Assembly (NCBI RefSeq): GCF_044904605.1
Contig: NZ_JADIKI010000023.1
Span: 1,984,001-2,048,000, forward strand
Direction of reading: 5' to 3'
Source: Dyella_B humi
GTDB lineage: Bacteria > Pseudomonadota > Gammaproteobacteria > Xanthomonadales > Rhodanobacteraceae
Length of the DNA stretch: 64,000 nucleotides
Shown here: positions 58,904-64,000 of the stretch, piece after piece
Layout of the letters: the number at the start of each line of letters is the position of its first letter
Position numbering within the stretch: position 1 is the first letter of the stretch
The notes under the pieces: generated by a model
What the model saw: only the letters and a program-made list of their open reading frames with translations
The model's database searches: none
Told to the model about the DNA's origin: nothing
Position numbers and translations under genes: made by a program

Positions 58904-59917
58904 GTGCGCGTCGTGACCCTGCTTGCGTTGATAATGTTGTGTGGTTTCAGCGCCGTGCTGCATGCCGAAACGGGCGATCAGCATGCGCAGGCGGCGGCGC
59001 ACGGTCTGGTCGGCACGCCGGCGCCGCGTCTTGTGTTGAAGACAATTGATGGGCAATCCATCGACCTTGCCAGTCTTTACGGCAAGAAAGCCGTCTACCT
59101 GGAATTCTGGGCGACCTGGTGTGTGCCGTGCCGGCAGCAGATGCCACACCTGAAGCAGGTCTATGAGCAGGCCGGTCCGGATCTGGCGGTGATTGCCGTC
59201 GATGTCGGTTTCGACGATACCGTGGAGGACGTGCGCAAGTATCGGCATGACATGGGATTGAAGATGCCGATCGTATTCGATGATGGCTCAATCGGCGAAG
59301 CCTTTCATTTACGCGTCACGCCACAGCATGTGGTCATCGGACGCGATGGTCGTATTGCATTTATCGGGCACGAGGCAAACGCGAAACTCGATGCCGCGTT
59401 GCTGGCAGCCCGCACTTCCGCGACGTCATCGAATGCGGTGTCTACAGCGGCAAAGGATGAGGCGCACTATGACGTGGGCGATCGGTTGCCCAGCCTTACC
59501 GTTGCGACGCTGAACCATGGGTCGTTTCCATTGCAGCAGAGCAACGGAAAGCCCACCGTGTTGGTCTTCCTGTCGCCGTGGTGCGAAACCTATCTTGCAG
59601 GCAGCCGCCCGGCCCTTGCCGCAAGTTGCCGTGCAGTGCGCGAACAGGTCACCGCGCTATCACACAACACGAACGTTCGCTGGCTCGGCATTGCCTCAGG
59701 TTTGTGGGCGGGCAAGGATGATTTGCGTGCCTATCAGCAGCAACATCACGTCGCGATGCCGCTGGCACTGGATGATTCCGGTGCGCTCTTCCGCAGTTTC
59801 CGCGTCATGCATGTGCCGACGTTGCTGGTCGTCGATGCAAATGGTCGCATCGTGCGCCGCGTGGAAGGTGTGGATCCGACGCTGAGTAGCGAGTTGAAGG
59901 CGCTCAGTTCGGGTTGA
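58904..59917 (+). CDS. Secreted protein with two thioredoxin-like domains
   Basis: A 337-residue protein starting at a GTG with an ideal AAGGAG ribosome site, giving a signal peptide (VTLLALIMLCGFSAVLHA). Domain one (about 30-150) is a TlpA-type thioredoxin fold with active site FWATWCVPCRQQMPHL. Domain two (about 180-330) keeps the fold (VLVFLSPWCETYLAGSRPAL and VMHVPTLLVVDANGRIV) but the second Cys of CxxC is replaced, leaving WCETY. It may hold substrate or act without redox turnover. It is followed by a small cupin gene. Biological role unknown. Confidence 0.88.
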   Translation: MRVVTLLALIMLCGFSAVLHAETGDQHAQAAAHGLVGTPAPRLVLKTIDGQSIDLASLYGKKAVYLEFWATWCVPCRQQMPHLKQVYEQAGPDLAVIAVDVGFDDTVEDVRKYRHDMGLKMPIVFDDGSIGEAFHLRVTPQHVVIGRDGRIAFIGHEANAKLDAALLAARTSATSSNAVSTAAKDEAHYDVGDRLPSLTVATLNHGSFPLQQSNGKPTVLVFLSPWCETYLAGSRPALAASCRAVREQVTALSHNTNVRWLGIASGLWAGKDDLRAYQQQHHVAMPLALDDSGALFRSFRVMHVPTLLVVDANGRIVRRVEGVDPTLSSELKALSSG

Positions 59918-59967
59918 GTGGATACGTTATTGCTGCCGTTTCGGTTGATTCAAAGAAGGCGTGATTT

Positions 59968-60408
59968 ATGAAACGCATGACGATGTCCGTATTGATGCTG
60001 ATCGCGATCGCAGCGGCGACTTTTTCGATGGATAGTTTTGCAGCCGAAGAGCGTGCACTGTTGTCGGCGCCGCTCACGCAGGCGGTTGGGCGCCAGTTGA
60101 GTGCGGAGACGGTGACGTATGCGCCGGGTCAATCCACGTCGCCGCATCGGCATGGCGGCGATATCTTCGTTTACGTGCTGTCAGGCCACATCCGCAGTCA
60201 GCTCGCAGGCGGTGCGTTGCATGTCTTCGGTCCGGGTGAAAGCTGGTTCGAAGCAGCAGGCGCGCATCATGTGGTGAGCGGCAACGCAAGCGACAGCGAG
60301 CCTGCGACGATGCTGGTGGTTTTCATCGCCTCACCGAAGGCGGTCTTGACCACACTCGATAATGCGGAAGCTCACGCATCCACGCCGGCGCGCACCCAAT
60401 CCAGATAG
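59968..60408 (+). CDS. Secreted small cupin protein
   Basis: A 146-residue protein with signal peptide (MSVLMLIAIAAATFSMDSFA) and one cupin barrel. Motif 1 is PGQSTSPHRHGGDIFVYVLSG with metal-binding His residues, and motif 2 is FGPGESWFEAAGAHHVVSG. No enzymatic function can be read. It begins 50 bases after the thioredoxin-like gene, and its last 37 bases overlap the convergent cutA gene. Confidence 0.88.
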   Translation: MKRMTMSVLMLIAIAAATFSMDSFAAEERALLSAPLTQAVGRQLSAETVTYAPGQSTSPHRHGGDIFVYVLSGHIRSQLAGGALHVFGPGESWFEAAGAHHVVSGNASDSEPATMLVVFIASPKAVLTTLDNAEAHASTPARTQSR

Positions 60409-60695
60409 GCGGCGTAACCGTGTTCTACCGGAACGGCGATCAGTTCCGGCAGCTCGTACGGATGTAAAGCCAGCACGCGTGTCTTCATGGCGTCGAAGCG
60501 TTTGGCCGTGGTTTTGATCAAAAGCAATTCTTCGTTATCCGTGGTGATCTTGCCCTTCCAGCGATACGTCGAATGAACACCAGGCACGCGATTGACACAG
60601 GCTGCCAATGATTCATCCACCAAGGCTTCGGCCAGACGCTGCGCACTGGCGGCGTCGGGACAGGTGCAGTAGCAAAGCAGAACGTCGTCGGACAT
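60372..60695 (-). CDS. cutA: Divalent-cation tolerance protein CutA
   Basis: A 107-residue trimeric protein of the CutA family. LLCYCTCPDAASAQRLAEALVDESLAACVNRVPGVHSTYRWKGKI, EELLLIKTTAKRFDAMKTRVLALHPYELPELIAVPVEHGYAAYLDWV shows the full conserved body in pieces. Linked to copper tolerance in E. coli, though its exact role is debated. It lies 10 bases after the aldolase gene, and its 3' end overlaps the cupin gene by 37 bases tail to tail. Confidence 0.95.
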   Translation of the reverse strand: MSDDVLLCYCTCPDAASAQRLAEALVDESLAACVNRVPGVHSTYRWKGKITTDNEELLLIKTTAKRFDAMKTRVLALHPYELPELIAVPVEHGYAAYLDWVRAGVDA

Positions 60696-60705
60696 GGGGG
60701 CGAGT

Positions 60706-61371
60706 TCAGGTCGAAGTGGACGATGAATTGCGCGAGATCAGGCCGTAGTTGCCGAATTTTTCCAGCACCTGTGTGACCTCCGCATCGTTGAGCAGCGCCG
60801 GCTTGCCTACCTGCAGTGCCAGCGCGTATTGCCGGGCCAGCGTTTCCACTTCCACTGCGCGCCACATGGTCTGCTCCAGGGTGGCGCCCACTGCGATCAT
60901 GCCGTGGTTGGCCAGCAGGCAGGCCAGGCGGCCATCGAGCGCATGTACGACAGCATCGGAGAGCTCCTGCGTGCCGTAGGTGTAGTAACCCGCGCAGCGG
61001 ATCGAATCGCCGCCGCTTACGGCGATCATGTAGTGCGCCGCGGGAATACCCATGCGGCACATCGCCAGCGCGGTGCTGTAGGGCGGATGGGCATGGACCA
61101 CCGCATGCACGTCCGGCCGTGCGGCATAGATGTCCCGGTGGAAGCGCCACTCGCTGGAAGGCCGCAACCGGTGTGCGTAGCTGCCGTCCATCGCCACCTG
61201 CACCACGGCTTCGGGCGTGATCTCCTCATAGGGCGTGCCGCTGGGGGTGATCAGGAATCCCTCGTCGTGGCGCACGCTCAGGTTGCCGGAGGTGCCCTGG
61301 CTCAGGCCGGAAGGCGTCAGCTTCAAGCCGTGGGCGACGATCTGCTCGCGTAGTGTCTGGTCCCTGCTCAC
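60706..61371 (-). CDS. Class II aldolase/adducin family (L-fuculose-phosphate aldolase-like)
   Basis: Zinc-dependent aldolase fold of about 221 residues. LTPSGLSQGTSGNLSVR, LITPSGTPYEEITPEAVV, a SSEWRFHRDIY acidic residue, the zinc His pair in VVHAHPPYSTALA and the third His in LLANHGMIAVG are all present, as in FucA and related aldolases. The start is uncertain. I use the GTG at 61371 with AGGGA upstream, which aligns with the family N-terminus; in-frame ATGs at 61401 and 61410 lack good sites, and a start at 61518 would run into the groESL promoters. Confidence 0.88.
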   Translation of the reverse strand: MSRDQTLREQIVAHGLKLTPSGLSQGTSGNLSVRHDEGFLITPSGTPYEEITPEAVVQVAMDGSYAHRLRPSSEWRFHRDIYAARPDVHAVVHAHPPYSTALAMCRMGIPAAHYMIAVSGGDSIRCAGYYTYGTQELSDAVVHALDGRLACLLANHGMIAVGATLEQTMWRAVEVETLARQYALALQVGKPALLNDAEVTQVLEKFGNYGLISRNSSSTST

Positions 61372-61481
61372 TGCCTGGTTCCCTGTGTGGAAATGGACCA
61401 TCGTCGGCATTTTCGCCGGCCGTGTCGATCCTCCCCGGCACCCGCGACCAATTTGCAAACCGCGTCGTTTCGTTGCAAGCC

Positions 61482-61507
61482 CTTGAAAGCCCACCCGCTT
61501 CCCCCAT
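61482..61507 (+). promoter_or_regulatory. Sigma-32-type heat-shock promoter of groESL
   Basis: CTTGAAA, 13 bases, CCCCAT followed by AA. It matches the sigma-32 consensus CTTGAAA-N11-16-CCCCAT exactly. About 150 bases upstream of groES. Confidence 0.8.
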
Positions 61508-61535
61508 AACGGCTTCACGACCTATCCGGCCCCTG

Positions 61536-61563
61536 TTGCAGGGGTTTTTTTGGCGGCTAGAAT
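61536..61563 (+). promoter_or_regulatory. Sigma-70-type promoter of groESL
   Basis: TTGCAG, 16 bases, TAGAAT. The -10 box directly abuts the CIRCE operator, so HrcA bound there would block it. Confidence 0.7.
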
Positions 61564-61589
61564 TGGCACTCGTGTACCCCGAGTGCTAA
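61563..61589 (+). promoter_or_regulatory. CIRCE operator (HrcA binding site)
   Basis: TTGGCACTC, nine bases, GAGTGCTAA. One mismatch from the consensus TTAGCACTC-N9-GAGTGCTAA. It lies 69 bases before the groES start. Confidence 0.95.
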
Positions 61590-61657
61590 CACCGCCGCCA
61601 AGGCCGGTTCAGGGGTCACCCAATCTTTAACCCAAAGCCACAGCTGGAGTTCATCCC

Positions 61658-61951
61658 ATGAGCAAACTGCGTCCGCTGCACGATCGCGTCATCGTCAAGC
61701 GCCTGGAGGAGGAGCGTGTCTCCGCCGGCGGCATCGTCATCCCCGATAGCGCCACCGAAAAGCAGACCCGCGGCAAGGTGATCGCCGCTGGCGAAGGCCG
61801 CATCCTGGAGGACGGCAAGGTTCGTCCGATGTCGGTCAAGGCCGGTGAAACGGTGCTGTTCGGCAAGTACGCCGGCCAGGAAATCAAGATCGACGGCGAA
61901 GAGCTGGTCTTTCTGAAGGAAGACGACATCGTTGCGGTGATCGAAGCTTGA
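61658..61951 (+). CDS. groES: Co-chaperonin GroES
   Basis: 97-residue lid of the GroEL chamber. It starts MSKLRPLHDRVIVKRLEEE, has the mobile loop VSAGGIVIPDSATEKQTRG, and ends LKEDDIVAVIEA. First gene of the heat-shock operon. Confidence 0.99.
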   Translation: MSKLRPLHDRVIVKRLEEERVSAGGIVIPDSATEKQTRGKVIAAGEGRILEDGKVRPMSVKAGETVLFGKYAGQEIKIDGEELVFLKEDDIVAVIEA

Positions 61952-62076
61952 TCCGACGGTGCCAGGTGAGCGAGCGCGAACAGTACAACCGCGCTATGCC
62001 AGTCGCCTTCGGCTCCTTCCGCAGCTTTCCCGCAAGATTTTCCCATTTTTAATTTAATTTTTTGAGGCAAAAAATT

Positions 62077-63720
<1,644 letters not shown>

Positions 63721-63750
63721 ACGTCCATTTCCCGCTTGTCTGCAAGAATC

Positions 63751-63781
63751 GAAAGCCCCGCGCAAGCGGGGCTTTCTTTTT
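63751..63781 (+). terminator. Rho-independent terminator of groESL
   Basis: GAAAGCCCCGC, loop GCAA, GCGGGGCTTTC, then TTTTT. Thirty bases after the groEL stop. Confidence 0.93.
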
Positions 63782-63972
63782 GCGCGCACATGGTGCGCGA
63801 TGCGGGTCGCTGTGTGCGACGCCAAACACGACGCATTGCCGAAAACGCGTATTACCTTCAAATTCTTCGGTTTCTTTTGCGAGGTTGATCACACTTTTTG
63901 GCGCTGAAAGGACTCATCGTAATTTTCACAATTCGTTTGCCAGCATCGACCAAACAGGGGGAGCTTGATTCG

Positions 63973-64000
63973 ATGATCGAGCTGGAAATCCAGATCCTTT
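63973..64000 (+). CDS. Possible start of a further gene, cut by the window end
   Basis: ATG at 63973 follows GGGGGAG at about 10 bases and opens MIELEIQIL with no stop before the end. Too little is visible to name a product. The 190 bases before it are gene-free and hold only a short GC hairpin near 63783-63801. Confidence 0.35.

Overview
The window reads as chromosomal DNA of a GC-rich gammaproteobacterium of the order Xanthomonadales, most likely family Rhodanobacteraceae (Dyella, Luteibacter, Rhodanobacter or Frateuria). The reasons are the gene order dsbD-tlpA-aroQ-accB-accC-prmA-(DUF3426 protein)-fis-purH, the DUF2782 gene beside polA, a large TonB-dependent receptor heading a sugar-utilisation locus, and many intergenic hairpin repeats of the kind common in this order. 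The genus is an inference. I saw no tRNA, rRNA, CRISPR array, insertion sequence or prophage.

Layout. 1-9,366 (minus strand): a kdp high-affinity potassium operon, kdpF-A-B-C-D-E, carrying extra members: a second KdpF-like microprotein ahead of kdpF, a 67-residue acidic protein after kdpB, and an outer-membrane barrel protein between kdpB and kdpC. 9,556-14,839: a small membrane protein, a NERD-UvrD helicase fusion, a FUSC-type membrane protein, and uvrD, which carries an in-frame copy of a palindromic repeat. 14,945-18,086: a molybdenum-linked group (ModE, a SUOX-fold periplasmic protein behind a clear ModE box, and an OprD-like porin). 18,198-19,700: a solitary HMG-CoA synthase homologue.

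20,160-38,693: a carbohydrate-utilisation locus. It holds a GH13 alpha-glucosidase divergent from a TonB-dependent receptor, then a secreted GH13 amylase, a GH31, a GH39, a six-hairpin glycosidase and an MFS sugar transporter, all on the plus strand, and finally a LacI regulator. Between MFS and LacI lies an ECF42 sigma factor with its YCII/DGPF and VOC partners. A 14-bp palindrome-like operator, TGAATACGTATGCA, occurs three times in this locus, and GTAAACGTTTAC occurs ahead of the GH39 gene. The likely flow is: receptor imports oligosaccharide into the periplasm, signal-peptide-bearing glycosidases trim it, MFS moves sugar inward, and the cytoplasmic alpha-glucosidase finishes it.

39,031-61,371: housekeeping and stress genes. 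These are polA, a DUF2782 protein, two EamA transporters, two glutathione transferases, a LysR regulator divergent from a BASS symporter, purH, fis, prmA, accBC, aroQ, thiol-disulfide genes including a DsbD with a doubled N-terminal domain, a MocR regulator, a two-domain thioredoxin-like protein, a cupin, cutA and a class II aldolase. 61,482-63,781: groESL with a sigma-32-type promoter, a sigma-70-type promoter and a CIRCE operator, closed by a strong terminator.

At least seven families of short inverted-repeat elements are scattered between genes. Several supply stop codons or coding sequence, the best case being the element inside uvrD.
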